Shown: positions 15,403 to 25,372, numbered from the stretch's first letter. The stretch: 64,000 nucleotides of DNA from Bacteroidetes bacterium UBA6221 (GCA_002421685.1 DISB01000009.1:1-64000), one strand, 5' to 3'. Notes: a model not told the origin generated them from the sequence alone. A program made the numbers and translations.

Positions 15403-18072
15403 TTATCTCATTAATATTAGTGTTCCCTTCTGTATCGCTTCCTCGCCATTACAAATATACCTTATATAGTAATTGTAGGTATCCTGGGCAGCAGGCTGAC
15501 CGTTGTGCGTGCCGTCCCAGCCTTTGTCATCCGCGTTTTTGAATACGACCTGACCCCGGCGGTTTGCAATCATGAAATCTACTATCTTTTTGTCTTCGCG
15601 ATTGACAGGCCTGAAGATATCATTCCGTCCATTCCCGTCGGGAGTAAAGGCGTTGGGAAATATTATCTCGCAACATGGAGGCGCATCAATAAATACCGAG
15701 TCGCGGGACGAGCATCCCCATTGGTTGATTACCTGCAGGAAATAGCTTTGCGGACGCTCTGCCCTGGCAGTGACCTCCGGTGTGTTATTGCTGTTGAAAG
15801 ACAGCGAAGGTTCCCACGCGTAAGTGTACCTGTCCCCGGAAGTAGCCCTGAGTGTAAATTCTTTTCCTTTACAGATGTCCTCTCTGTTATCAGCGATGAT
15901 CTCTGCGATAGGCGGCGAGTGTATGGTTACATCCTTTTCATATGCGCTGGTGCATTTTGCGTAAGTGAGTGTCAGTTTTATTTTATATACCCCGGCTGCA
16001 TTCCAGGCCATGTCGAGTCTTTCAAACAAGGAATCATCTATGTTTTGCCCGTCTATTTGCCAGTGATAGGCAGCATCAACGGAGACCGGGAATAATGATA
16101 CAGGTTTGCCGATACAGCCGTCTGAACTGACCTCAAATGAAGCCCTTGGATAATTGATCACATAAACGGTCAGGCTGTCGGCGCTGGTGCATATACCCTG
16201 CGATGTTTTCAGGAATATTCTTTTGTAACCCGGTAGGTTCCAGAAAACATGTATGCTGTCCGTGCCATTTCCGTAAGTGATATTGCCCGTATCTACAGAC
16301 CATATATGAGAGGCAACTACAGGATTGTTACCGATATTGGCGATGCCAAATCCGTGATTGAGGCAAACGCTGTCATCATCGGGCCTGATCTTTGATTCGG
16401 TTGTAGTATCAACCTGGACTCTTACAACGCCGGAATCGGCGCAGCCGAATATATTATTTAACCTGAGTTTATAAAACGTAGTGGTGGTTGGTGAGGCTAA
16501 CGGTGCAGGACAGTCATCACAACTCAGTCCTGTTGACGGCTGCCAGTTATAGGTGAGAGGATATCCGCTGTTTGCAGAGGTTGCCAGTGATATTTGCTGT
16601 CCTGTACAAATGGTATCATTGCCGGGCATCGTAAAAGTGAAGTCCGGCTTTACATATACACGGGCAGTATCGGTATAGCTGCACAGCCCTTTGCTGCCTG
16701 TGAGCAGAACTGCGTGCAGTCCCGGCGCCGGCCAATGTAATTTGACAAACGAATCGGTACCTCCCCCGGCAAGGATCGTGGCCGGGCTTACCACCCATTG
16801 ATGACCATTGTTCAGTCGATGTTTCGTATTAGCATTGCCGACGATGACGCTATCTCTTTGGCAAATACTATCCTTCACAGGAGTTAACATCGGCTTTTCA
16901 ACTGTATCAACAATTACATGGATGCTGTCTGTGACCGAGCAGCCTAAAGTATTGGTAACTTTCACATGATAAGTAGTGGTCTTCACGCCGGTGACGGTGG
17001 GGCTGGGGCAGTTGGTACAGTTCAAACCCGTTGCCGGCGTCCATTGATAAATGTACGGGCCATCAGGTCCGGTGGCAGATACATGCATTGATGTTTTATC
17101 AAACTCGCAGATAGCAGTGTCTGCTGAATAGGTTGCGTTGATATTAGAGGTTTTGGGTGCGGTATATATTGTATATAAGGTATCCTTACAACCAAATCCC
17201 GGATAAGGGGTAAGTATAACGGCAAATATGGTTGGGCCGGCAGGCATTGGTACGGTTAAATCCTGGGTAGTTCCCAGGACAGTGGTGAGGGCGGAGTCCC
17301 TCCATTCGTAGGATTGATAGCCGGGTGGGGCGTTCAGGGTAATATCGGTTTTTGACGTATCACAAATGGTTGGGGATATATTGAAAAGCCCGCAATTCAT
17401 GTCGATATAGCTATATCCGTAGTGTCCGCCCAGGCTGCAATCGCCATTCCTGAAATCAAGGATAATGGTTTTGCCTTTATAATCGGACAGGTTAATTGTT
17501 CCTGTTGTCCAAGGCAGATAAAATACGCTGGAAGTGCCTACCTGCATGAATCCGGGAATGTTGGAAGACGATACGTAAGTATATTGATTGCAGGGCAATG
17601 GAATATTGGTAGCGGAATCGTATGCCCTTATTTCGAACCTGGGCTGCTGCGCCGGGGCATGCCTCGGGTCTTCAAAAACAACCGCATACCTGTAAGAAAG
17701 AATAAAGTTGCCTGAAACTGACGAAGGCACATTGATAAAATACCTTGCACGCTCAGCTTGTGCGCCGTTTACCGCATTCCCTAATTTAAAAGAGAACTGG
17801 CCGCCGCCCGGGGCTACAACGGGGAAACCCGCTATCGGATCAACCCCTGTGCCGCTGGTCAAAGTATGCCTGTTTACTACGATTCCCGGTGTAGGTGCGT
17901 TGATCGGGCAACAGGAGCCCGTATAGAATTCCCATCGCCCGAGATTTCCTTGCTCAAAATCTATATTCTCCGGGCAGAATGTGGTTTGACCATTTGCCGG
18001 AAAAATGAAAAGTGCAACGCAAAGCGCTGTGGCACTGAATATCGGGAAGCTAATAGGTTGTAGCAGTTTCAT
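15403..18072 (-). CDS. T9SS type B surface protein, second of tandem set
   Basis: An 889-residue protein, the longest of the set. After the signal peptide an N-terminal domain of about 220 residues ('IDFEQGNLGRWEFYTGSCCP', 'FPVVAPGGGQFSFKLGN', 'GGHYGYSYIDMNC') matches that of the 716-residue neighbour. PKD/Ig-like modules follow; two of them contain 'YQWTPATGLNCTNCPSPTV' and 'YNWQPSTGLSCDDCPAPLA', so this protein carries an extra copy of a module that the 716-residue protein has once. The type B sorting domain closes it ('PNAFTPDGNGRNDIF', 'NRRGQVVF', 'QKGTLILMR'). Only 9 bp separate it from the next gene, so co-transcription is likely. Confidence 0.82.
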   Translation of the reverse strand: MKLLQPISFPIFSATALCVALFIFPANGQTTFCPENIDFEQGNLGRWEFYTGSCCPINAPTPGIVVNRHTLTSGTGVDPIAGFPVVAPGGGQFSFKLGNAVNGAQAERARYFINVPSSVSGNFILSYRYAVVFEDPRHAPAQQPRFEIRAYDSATNIPLPCNQYTYVSSSNIPGFMQVGTSSVFYLPWTTGTINLSDYKGKTIILDFRNGDCSLGGHYGYSYIDMNCGLFNISPTICDTSKTDITLNAPPGYQSYEWRDSALTTVLGTTQDLTVPMPAGPTIFAVILTPYPGFGCKDTLYTIYTAPKTSNINATYSADTAICEFDKTSMHVSATGPDGPYIYQWTPATGLNCTNCPSPTVTGVKTTTYHVKVTNTLGCSVTDSIHVIVDTVEKPMLTPVKDSICQRDSVIVGNANTKHRLNNGHQWVVSPATILAGGGTDSFVKLHWPAPGLHAVLLTGSKGLCSYTDTARVYVKPDFTFTMPGNDTICTGQQISLATSANSGYPLTYNWQPSTGLSCDDCPAPLASPTTTTFYKLRLNNIFGCADSGVVRVQVDTTTESKIRPDDDSVCLNHGFGIANIGNNPVVASHIWSVDTGNITYGNGTDSIHVFWNLPGYKRIFLKTSQGICTSADSLTVYVINYPRASFEVSSDGCIGKPVSLFPVSVDAAYHWQIDGQNIDDSLFERLDMAWNAAGVYKIKLTLTYAKCTSAYEKDVTIHSPPIAEIIADNREDICKGKEFTLRATSGDRYTYAWEPSLSFNSNNTPEVTARAERPQSYFLQVINQWGCSSRDSVFIDAPPCCEIIFPNAFTPDGNGRNDIFRPVNREDKKIVDFMIANRRGQVVFKNADDKGWDGTHNGQPAAQDTYNYYIRYICNGEEAIQKGTLILMR

Positions 18073-18096
18073 ATAACCAGGTTTTGTCAGTTCATG

Positions 18097-20247
18097 TTAC
18101 CGCAGCAACAAGAAGGTTCCTTTTTTTTCTATCTCTTCTCCGTTGCAGATGTATCGGATATAATAGTTGTATGTGTCTTGCCCTGCGGGATTGCCATTGT
18201 AGCTGCCATCCCAGGCGACGGGGGCCTTTGTATCAAGCAACACCTGACCGCGGCGGTTGGCTATCATCAGGTGTACAAGCTGCACCCTATTGATGTCGGG
18301 CGACCAATATTTATCGTTATATCCGTCGTTGTTGGGCGTAAATGCGCCTGGCATAAAGATGTCGCAACAAGGGCCACCGTCAATATAGAACGAGTCTACA
18401 GAGACGCAATGCCACTGGTTGCGTACATGCAGGTAAACATAACTTTGCTCCTGTGCGGTGCCGCTGGCCGTGTGTGTACCGTTGGATGAAAAGTATTGTG
18501 GTGGCGACCAGGAATATTCGTAGCGGTAGCCCTGCGTCGCAGCCAGTTCGAATTGTTTGCCTTTACACAACTTTTCTGTATTCACCGGTATTATTTCAGC
18601 TATGGGGTATTCATGTATCCCTACCTGTTCAGATTTCACGCTAACGCATCCCCATTCATTTACCAGTTTCATGGTTATCAGTTTTTCACCGGGAACATTC
18701 CATACCAGTAAATACTGTTCTTTGAAGATGGTATCTGTGATAGATTGCCCGTCTATGGTCCAGAAGTACCTGGCATCTTGCTGATAAGGTTGCAGCCGCA
18801 AGGGTGTATTGACACAAACATCCTTATCTGCTTCAAACTCCGCCAGCGACCTCTCGTTTATATATACATAGTCTGAGTCCTCGTCACTGCAACTACCGTT
18901 TATGACTAATACTTTGACCTTCTTCAATCCGGGTGAAGCCCAGGTGCCGGTGATGGTATCATTGCCCAGGCCGGCTAAAATCGTTCCATAGTCGTCGTGA
19001 AGATTCCAAAGGAAGTCGGCCTTTGGGGGATTGGCGGCGTTGTTGATGATACCGACAGGGTCGAATGCGCAAAATGTGTCTGCCATCAGTATATCTGCTT
19101 TTACAATGTCATCCACCCTCACTAAAACGCTGTCTGTGGAGGTGCACCCATCCTTGTCTGTGATGGTAGCATAATATTTTGTAGTGGTGGGTGGTATAGC
19201 CGAAGGGCTGTCGCAGTTGGTGCAGCTTAGGGCCGGCCCCGTCCAACTGTAAGTGTATGGCGCAGATGTGCTGTTGGTAGTTGCACCCAGGAATATACTA
19301 TTACCTTTGCAAACGGAGGTATCCGGGGTAATATCAATATTCATATTACTAATGCTGAAGGTTGTGAGTAAAGTATCTGGGCAACCAAAGCCGGGATAAG
19401 GTTCCAGTATTACGGCAAATACGGTAGACGTTGGGGGCGTAGGTATGGTGAGGCTTTGCGCGGTACCTAAAATATTCTGCATGGATGCATCGCGCCATTC
19501 GTATGTTTCAAATCCGGGGGGGGCGGTAAGTGTATAAGTGGGGGTATTGGGGCAATAAAGTGTATGTGACTGGAAAAAATTACAGGCGACGTCGACGTAT
19601 GCGTATCCATAGTGAGCGCCCAGGGCACAATCGCCGGTTGTGAAGTCGATAGCCACTGTCCGGCCTGCCATTGCAGACAGGTCGATGCTGGCAGTGGACC
19701 AGGGTTTATACAATACTCCTCCCTGTCCTACCTTGAAACCGGGTAAACCTATACCTGATACATGCGTAAAATCGTTGCATGGGGCCGGAACACCTGTAGC
19801 AGAGTCGAATACAGTTACTTCGAAACGTGGTTGGTCTGCCTGGGCATGGCCGGGGTTTTGAAAGACAACAGCATAGCTGTACAATAAGGTATATATATTG
19901 TTGGGGTTAGCGGGTACCCTGACGTAATAGCGCGCACGCTCGGCCTGGCTGCCGCTTATGTCGTTCCCCAGCTTTAAAGAGAAACTGCCACCACCGGGAG
20001 CCACTACCGGGAACCCTCCAATGGGATCAAGGGCCGTGCCGCTGACTAACGTATGCCTGTTGGCTACAGGGCCGGAGTTAGTACCTGTGCTGGTAGGGCA
20101 GCATGTGCCTGTATAAAATTCCCAGTTAGACAGGTTCCCCTGTTCAAAATCAAGATTGGGAGGGCAGGCAGTATTTTGTGCAGAGAGATACAGTGGCAAC
20201 AATAACAGGGGTACCAGGTATAAACTTATAGAGGCTTTGATATTCAT
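18097..20247 (-). CDS. T9SS type B surface protein, first of tandem set
   Basis: A 716-residue protein with a signal peptide (MNIKASISLYLVPLLLLPL). It has the same N-terminal domain as its neighbour ('LDFEQGNLSNWEFYTGTCCP', 'ALGAHYGYAYVDVACN'), one 'YSWTGPALSCTNCDSP' PKD-like module, further Ig-like modules and the type B sorting domain ('MPGAFTPNNDGYNDKY', 'NRRGQVLL', 'EKKGTFLLLR'). It is first in the direction of transcription and lies 24 bp upstream of the 889-residue gene. A ligand-binding or adhesin role is inferred from the modular, lectin-like N-terminal half; no enzyme motif is visible. Confidence 0.82.
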   Translation of the reverse strand: MNIKASISLYLVPLLLLPLYLSAQNTACPPNLDFEQGNLSNWEFYTGTCCPTSTGTNSGPVANRHTLVSGTALDPIGGFPVVAPGGGSFSLKLGNDISGSQAERARYYVRVPANPNNIYTLLYSYAVVFQNPGHAQADQPRFEVTVFDSATGVPAPCNDFTHVSGIGLPGFKVGQGGVLYKPWSTASIDLSAMAGRTVAIDFTTGDCALGAHYGYAYVDVACNFFQSHTLYCPNTPTYTLTAPPGFETYEWRDASMQNILGTAQSLTIPTPPTSTVFAVILEPYPGFGCPDTLLTTFSISNMNIDITPDTSVCKGNSIFLGATTNSTSAPYTYSWTGPALSCTNCDSPSAIPPTTTKYYATITDKDGCTSTDSVLVRVDDIVKADILMADTFCAFDPVGIINNAANPPKADFLWNLHDDYGTILAGLGNDTITGTWASPGLKKVKVLVINGSCSDEDSDYVYINERSLAEFEADKDVCVNTPLRLQPYQQDARYFWTIDGQSITDTIFKEQYLLVWNVPGEKLITMKLVNEWGCVSVKSEQVGIHEYPIAEIIPVNTEKLCKGKQFELAATQGYRYEYSWSPPQYFSSNGTHTASGTAQEQSYVYLHVRNQWHCVSVDSFYIDGGPCCDIFMPGAFTPNNDGYNDKYWSPDINRVQLVHLMIANRRGQVLLDTKAPVAWDGSYNGNPAGQDTYNYYIRYICNGEEIEKKGTFLLLR

Positions 20248-20362
20248 TGTGTCGTTGTTGCCGGTGTGTCTTGTACCAAGACGGATGTATTTAACTAACG
20301 GTTAGCCGGGTAAGGTCTTCTATAGAAAAAAATCGTCTTAGTAAAATCTAAGATAATAAATA

Positions 20363-20393
20363 ATTGTGATTTCAACATCGTTGAAATCACAAT
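20363..20393. promoter_or_regulatory. Perfect 14-bp-arm inverted repeat upstream of lpxK
   Basis: ATTGTGATTTCAAC and GTTGAAATCACAAT are exact reverse complements around ATC. The element lies in the 228-bp divergent gap between the T9SS type B genes and lpxK. With no T-run it is more likely an operator or an RNA structure than a terminator. Nothing else recognisable is in the gap apart from a short TTG/CAA palindrome near 20268-20282. Confidence 0.65.
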
Positions 20394-20475
20394 GGTTAAC
20401 TGTATAGTATTGATGTTGTTAAGTACCTTTATCCCATAGTTAAGGCTATGTATATTACAGACTTATTGAGAATAT

Positions 20476-21591
20476 ATGAGGGAAGGTAATGTCCTGTACT
20501 ATTTGTTTTCGGCGGTACGGGTGTTGCTGTATCCATTGGCATTGGTATATGGCGCGGTAGTGTGGCTGCGCAACCGGCTGTATGACAGCGGGTTTTATTC
20601 GTCTATCGAATTCAGCGTTCCGGTGATAAGCGTTGGCAACTTATCGGTAGGTGGCACAGGCAAAACACCGCATATAGAGTATCTCGTAAGATTGTTGCAG
20701 TACCAGTTCAGGGTAGCGACCATGAGCCGCGGGTATAAAAGGCGTACGCAAGGGTTTCTGTTGGCCGATGCAGAAACAAACGCGCTGAGAATAGGCGACG
20801 AGCCCATGCAATACCATATGAAGTTTCCTGGACTGACAGTGAGTGTGGCCGAAGAGCGCATGACCGGCATACCCAAGTTGCTACAGCAGCGCCCGGGTGT
20901 AGAAGTGATATTGCTGGATGACGCTTTCCAGCACAGGTCGGTAAAGCCGGGCGTGAATATATTGATAACAGACTACGCTAAACCTTTTTATAAAGACAGG
21001 ATATTGCCTGCCGGAACCCTGCGGGAAAACAGGCAAGCCTATAAAAGAGCGGATGTTATTATCGTATCGAAGTGCCCTGAAAAAATACAAAAGGCTGAAG
21101 CCGCTGAAATGATAGAGCGAATAAAACCCCTGCCACATCAAAAGGTGTTCTTCACGAAAATATTTTATGAAACCCCCTATAACCTGTTCACGGGTGAAAA
21201 AATATCACTGGCAGGCAAACATGTCCTATTGGTGTGCGGAATAGCAAAACCCGCTCCCCTGATAGCCCACCTGGAGAAGGATGCTGCCAAAGTGCATGAA
21301 CTCACCTACCAGGACCATCATTACTTTTTGAAAAAAGACCTGGAAGAGATAAAAGAAACATACAGGAACTGGAACGTTGCGGACAAGATAGTTGTTACTA
21401 CAGAGAAGGATGCCGCCAGGCTGCACCTGCACACCGACAGGCTGAAGGAGTGGGGCGTAACCATAGCAGCGGTTCCGATACAGGTTTCTTTTTTATTTAA
21501 TGGCGGCAGTGAGTTTGATAAGCTAATTTTAGGTTACGCAGAGCGTACCATTAACGAAAATAATTCGATGTATTATGGCGAGGAACAGTAA
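20476..21591 (+). CDS. lpxK: Tetraacyldisaccharide 4'-kinase (lipid A biosynthesis)
   Basis: A 371-residue LpxK, the membrane-associated kinase that phosphorylates the 4' position of the lipid A precursor. A hydrophobic N-terminal helix ('VLLYPLALVYGAVVWL') precedes the P-loop 'VGNLSVGGTGKTPH' (about 52-66). The 'ILLDDAFQHRSV' and 'VVTTEKDAARL' motifs are also typical. It is first in an operon: rnr begins 17 bp before its stop codon. Confidence 0.95.
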   Translation: MREGNVLYYLFSAVRVLLYPLALVYGAVVWLRNRLYDSGFYSSIEFSVPVISVGNLSVGGTGKTPHIEYLVRLLQYQFRVATMSRGYKRRTQGFLLADAETNALRIGDEPMQYHMKFPGLTVSVAEERMTGIPKLLQQRPGVEVILLDDAFQHRSVKPGVNILITDYAKPFYKDRILPAGTLRENRQAYKRADVIIVSKCPEKIQKAEAAEMIERIKPLPHQKVFFTKIFYETPYNLFTGEKISLAGKHVLLVCGIAKPAPLIAHLEKDAAKVHELTYQDHHYFLKKDLEEIKETYRNWNVADKIVVTTEKDAARLHLHTDRLKEWGVTIAAVPIQVSFLFNGGSEFDKLILGYAERTINENNSMYYGEEQ

Positions 21592-23608
21592 AAAGAAAAA
21601 CCAGAACAGCGGCGGGAAAGTAGTGTACAAGGGCGTGCTGGAAGTGACCCGCTCGGGATTGGGCTACGTGATAGTGGAGGGACAGGCCAAAGACATAGTG
21701 GTAAAGAGAGAAAACATACGCAATGCGCTGAATGGTGACGAGGTGAGGGTGGAAGTAGCGACAAGGGGCAAGAAATTTGGCTCGAGGCCGGAGGGCGTGA
21801 TCGTGGACGTAATAAGAAGGAAACAATCGGAGTTTAGCGGCAGGGTGGAGATACATAAACATTTCGCTTTCCTGGTGCCCGATTCGGAAAGGATGCCCGT
21901 GGATATTTTTATTCCACTGCACCTGCTGAACGGGGCGCAGCATGGCGACCATGGTATAGCCCGTATAGTGGAGTGGACAGAGAAAGCAAAAAATCCTGTA
22001 GGCGAAATAATAAGCGTGCTAACCGACGAGAGCGCCAACGAAATTGCCATGCAAGGCATATTAGTAGAAAACGGTTTTCCGCTGACCTTTCCTGATGACG
22101 TGATGGAAGAGGCTGCACGCTACCCCGAAGGGATAGATAAAATAGAGGTGAAAAAACGCCGAGATATGCGGGGTGAGCTGACCTTCACCATCGACCCGGT
22201 AGACGCCAAAGACTTTGACGATGCCATATCTATAAAACCGTTGAAAGGCGGCATGTATGAGATAGGCGTGCATATAGCCGATGTGGGGCATTATGTAGAA
22301 GCCGACTCTGCGTTGGATAAGGAAGCCTACCGCCGTGCAACCAGCGTGTACCTGCCCGACAGGGTGCTGCCTATGCTGCCGGAACGCCTGTCGAACGAGC
22401 TATGCTCATTGCGCCCGGACGAGGACAAATATACCTTCTCTGCTGTATTCCAGATGAGCAAGACGGGCAAGGTGAAAGACTATTGGCTGGGAAAAACGCT
22501 GATACGTTCCAAGCGAAGGTTCTCTTACGAGCAGGTACAGGAAATAATAGAAGGCGCCGAAGGTGATCACAGAAAAGAAGTTCTGCTGCTGAATGATATA
22601 GCACAGGAACTGCGGGCGCAGCGATTTAAAAGGGGTGCGATTAACTTCTCTTCGCAGGAAGTGAGGTTCAAACTGGACGAGAAAGGCAAGCCCATAGGCA
22701 TAGTGGTAAAAGAAAGCAAAGAGGCGCACCAACTGATAGAAGAATTCATGCTGCTGGCCAACCGTACCGTGGCGGAGCACGTATCGGAAATAACCGTGAA
22801 GAATAAGCCCGTTCCCTTCCCGTACCGTGTGCATGATGTACCCGATGAAGAGAAGCTGAAACTGTTTGCCACCTTTGCAGCGCGGTATGGACACAAGTTC
22901 AGTATGCACACACCGCAGGCTATTGCCGAATCGTTTAACCAGATGCTGGACATGGCCAGGGGCAAACCCGAGCAGCATGTACTGGAGTCATTAGGTATAA
23001 GAACCATGGCCAAGGCCGTATATACCACCGAAAACATTGGGCACTATGGATTGGGTTTTGAAAATTATTGCCATTTCACTTCACCTATCCGCCGTTATCC
23101 TGACGTGCTGGTACACCGCGTACTGCTGGAATGCCTGGAGGGAAATATTAAACCCATCAAACACATGGAGCAGCAATGCCGCCATTGCAGCGACCAGGAG
23201 CGCAGGGCAATGGAAAGTGAGCGTGCCGCCAATAAGTACAAGCAGGTAGAATATATGCAGGATTATGTAGGTGGTGAATTTGACGCCGTGGTGAGCGGCG
23301 TGGCCAGCTTTGGCTTTTGGGCTGAAACAGTAGAGCATAAATGTGAAGGCATGGTGCCCATGAGCGACCTGTATGATATAGATGAATTTGTGCTGCTGGA
23401 AGGTGAATATGCGCTGGTGGGCAGGCATACCAAAATGAGGTTTGGCGTAGGGGATAAAGTGCGGGTGCGTGTAGTAGCTACCAACCTGGAAAAGAGACAG
23501 ATAGACTATAGCCTGGTAGCCGCAGACCAGACACAACCCAAAAGGAAAACAACAGGCAGGCAAACAGGAAAGAGAAAAGAGGACAAAAAGAAAACAAGAC
23601 GTAAGTAA
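21575..23608 (+). CDS. rnr: Ribonuclease R
   Basis: A 677-residue 3'-5' exoribonuclease of the RNase II/R family. The basic N-terminus (MARNSKKKNQNSGGK) leads to cold-shock/OB domains, then the catalytic RNB domain with the acidic metal-binding motif 'IDPVDAKDFDDAIS', and a C-terminal S1 domain (about 565-645; 'GEFDAVVSGVASFGFWAE') followed by a very basic tail that helps degrade structured RNA. It overlaps lpxK by 17 bp and is followed 5 bp later by a polyprenyl synthase, so the genes are translationally coupled. Confidence 0.95.
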   Translation: MARNSKKKNQNSGGKVVYKGVLEVTRSGLGYVIVEGQAKDIVVKRENIRNALNGDEVRVEVATRGKKFGSRPEGVIVDVIRRKQSEFSGRVEIHKHFAFLVPDSERMPVDIFIPLHLLNGAQHGDHGIARIVEWTEKAKNPVGEIISVLTDESANEIAMQGILVENGFPLTFPDDVMEEAARYPEGIDKIEVKKRRDMRGELTFTIDPVDAKDFDDAISIKPLKGGMYEIGVHIADVGHYVEADSALDKEAYRRATSVYLPDRVLPMLPERLSNELCSLRPDEDKYTFSAVFQMSKTGKVKDYWLGKTLIRSKRRFSYEQVQEIIEGAEGDHRKEVLLLNDIAQELRAQRFKRGAINFSSQEVRFKLDEKGKPIGIVVKESKEAHQLIEEFMLLANRTVAEHVSEITVKNKPVPFPYRVHDVPDEEKLKLFATFAARYGHKFSMHTPQAIAESFNQMLDMARGKPEQHVLESLGIRTMAKAVYTTENIGHYGLGFENYCHFTSPIRRYPDVLVHRVLLECLEGNIKPIKHMEQQCRHCSDQERRAMESERAANKYKQVEYMQDYVGGEFDAVVSGVASFGFWAETVEHKCEGMVPMSDLYDIDEFVLLEGEYALVGRHTKMRFGVGDKVRVRVVATNLEKRQIDYSLVAADQTQPKRKTTGRQTGKRKEDKKKTRRK

Positions 23609-23613
23609 GAAAG

Positions 23614-24576
23614 ATGCAGGATTTTAAAAACGTAGTAGCACAATTTGAAAACAGGCTTCGGGGTCAATCACCGTTTCCGCCGGAACCATATAACCTGTAC
23701 GAACCATGCAGGTACCTGCTGTCGCTGGGGGCCAAGAGGGTGCGCCCGGCGCTTTGTGTTATGGGTAATGAATTGTTTGCCGACATTAAAGAAGATGCAT
23801 GGCATGCCGCTACGGCTATCGAGCTGTTTCACAACTTCACCCTGGTACACGACGACATTATGGACAAAGCCCCATTACGCAGGGGGCATGCTACGATACA
23901 TGCGAAATATGGACTCACCGCAGGCATCCTTAGCGGCGATGTGATGTGCATAGAGGCTTACGTGCAATTGGCCAAACTTGGTAATCATTTGCCGGAGTTG
24001 CTGCAACTGTTCAACGCCACGGCTATAGAAGTATGCGAAGGCCAGCAACTGGATATGGACTTCGAGCAACGGGACGATGTGTCAATTGATGAGTACATAA
24101 GGATGATAGCATTAAAGACATCGGTGCTGGTGGCCTGCAGTTTGAAAATGGGCGCGGTCATAGGCGGTGCATCGAGAGGAGACGCCGACAAGTTGTACGA
24201 GTTTGGCAAGAACGTGGGTATAGCTTTCCAGTTGCAGGACGATTACTTAGATGCATTTGGCGATACGGCGAAACTCGGCAAACAGAACGGCGGGGACATC
24301 ATGGCAAATAAAAAGACCTTCCTGTTGCTGAAAGCAAAAGAACTGGCAGGCCCGAAAACGGGTGAGCTGAACGAACTGATGGTGGCGGAAGAAGACACAA
24401 AAGTGCGTGGCGTACTCACGCTTTATAAAGAAACCGGCGCCGATGAGCTTTGCCGCGAAGCAGTGGAGCAATATTCAGAAAAAGCATTTTGCTGCCTGGA
24501 AGAAATAGATGCGCCTGCAGACAGGAAAGAACCCTTGCGCAAGCTGGCGTCTTATTTGCTGCAAAGGGATAAATAG
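23614..24576 (+). CDS. Polyprenyl diphosphate synthase
   Basis: A 320-residue trans-isoprenyl diphosphate synthase. Both aspartate-rich metal-binding motifs are present: DDIMD in 'LVHDDIMDKAPLRRG' (about 90) and DDYLD in 'FQLQDDYLDAFGD' (about 210). The 'GAKRVRPALCVMG' substrate-binding segment is near residue 40. It condenses IPP onto an allylic primer; the chain length cannot be fixed by reading, but the two residues before the first motif are not bulky in a way that forces a short (farnesyl) product. It is the third gene of the lpxK operon. Confidence 0.92.
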   Translation: MQDFKNVVAQFENRLRGQSPFPPEPYNLYEPCRYLLSLGAKRVRPALCVMGNELFADIKEDAWHAATAIELFHNFTLVHDDIMDKAPLRRGHATIHAKYGLTAGILSGDVMCIEAYVQLAKLGNHLPELLQLFNATAIEVCEGQQLDMDFEQRDDVSIDEYIRMIALKTSVLVACSLKMGAVIGGASRGDADKLYEFGKNVGIAFQLQDDYLDAFGDTAKLGKQNGGDIMANKKTFLLLKAKELAGPKTGELNELMVAEEDTKVRGVLTLYKETGADELCREAVEQYSEKAFCCLEEIDAPADRKEPLRKLASYLLQRDK

Positions 24577-24604
24577 ATATTTTAATTCAGTAAAACACAT
24601 ACTC

Positions 24605-25012
24605 ATGAATTACTGGCTGGTAAAATCTGAACCTTTTAAATATAGCTGGGAGCAGTTTGTAAAAGATAAGGAAACCCACTGGGACGGTGTACGCAACTAT
24701 GCGGCCCGCAACAACCTGCGCGATATGCAGAAGGGCGACCAGGTATTCTTTTATCACAGTAACGAGGGGCTGGCCATAGTGGGCATAGCCGAAGTGGTAA
24801 AGACCGCTTACCAGGACCCCACCACCGACGACCCCAACTGGGTAGTGGTGGACCTGAAACCCGTAAAGGCAATGCCCAAGCCCGTTACGCTGGAAGCCAT
24901 TAAGGCAGATAAAGACCTGGCGAATATGGACCTGGTGCGGTTGGGCAGGTTGTCGGTAGGTAAGGTGACGGCAGCGGAGTATAAGAAGGTGTGCAAGATG
25001 GGAGGGTTGTAG
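24605..25012 (+). CDS. EVE domain protein
   Basis: The start at 24605 (MNYWLVKSEPFKYSWEQF) gives 135 residues and an intact EVE domain, related to PUA/YTH folds that bind modified bases. The conserved 'MNYWLVKSEP', 'WDGVRNYAARNNLR', 'GDQVFFYHS' and 'IVGIAEVVKTAYQDPT' elements are all present. Such proteins are often found with DNA- or RNA-modification and metabolic genes. It is the last gene of the lpxK operon, 28 bp after the polyprenyl synthase. Substrate unknown. Confidence 0.9.
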   Translation: MNYWLVKSEPFKYSWEQFVKDKETHWDGVRNYAARNNLRDMQKGDQVFFYHSNEGLAIVGIAEVVKTAYQDPTTDDPNWVVVDLKPVKAMPKPVTLEAIKADKDLANMDLVRLGRLSVGKVTAAEYKKVCKMGGL

Positions 25013-25130
25013 TTTGTTATATTATGTAATTATAGTCTATTAAGAATTGTAATGAATCTATTTTTATATTTTATGTTTTCACAATCCGTAATGAAGTAAT
25101 TTCACTGAATAAAATAAAATACAATAGGTT

Positions 25131-25313
25131 GTGAATGGCATTGAGGTAGATATTATTGATGAGGAGACAGGGGAAGCATTTCGATCTGATTTTAATCAAT
25201 TTGATAGTAGTCTATTTTTTGATGGGCGTTTTTCCAGTGTTATAACTACAGAAAACTTACGCTGCGTTTTTGAAAGAGGTAGATCTGAAACGTTTGCAAT
25301 ATATATACTGTAA
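25131..25313 (+). CDS. Possible 60-residue orphan protein
   Basis: An acidic 60-codon ORF in the 360-bp gap between the EVE gene and the thiolase terminator. A stop codon lies immediately upstream, no ribosome-binding site is clear and I recognise no domain. The sequence composition ('MNGIEVDIIDEETGEAFRSD') is protein-like and it stops just before a terminator, which mildly supports expression. The rest of the gap is AT-rich with nothing recognisable. It may also be a remnant of a longer gene. Confidence 0.3.
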   Translation: MNGIEVDIIDEETGEAFRSDFNQFDSSLFFDGRFSSVITTENLRCVFERGRSETFAIYIL

Positions 25314-25324
25314 TACACATAGAA

Positions 25325-25352
25325 AGAGCGGCATCAAGCCGCTCTCTTTATT
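25325..25352. terminator. Terminator between orphan ORF and thiolase
   Basis: AGAGCGGC and GCCGCTCT pair around ATCAA, followed by CTTTATTTT on the plus strand; the minus-strand side has TTTCT. It serves convergent transcription. Confidence 0.85.
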
Positions 25353-25372
25353 TTGTGTTGGTTAATTGCTGA

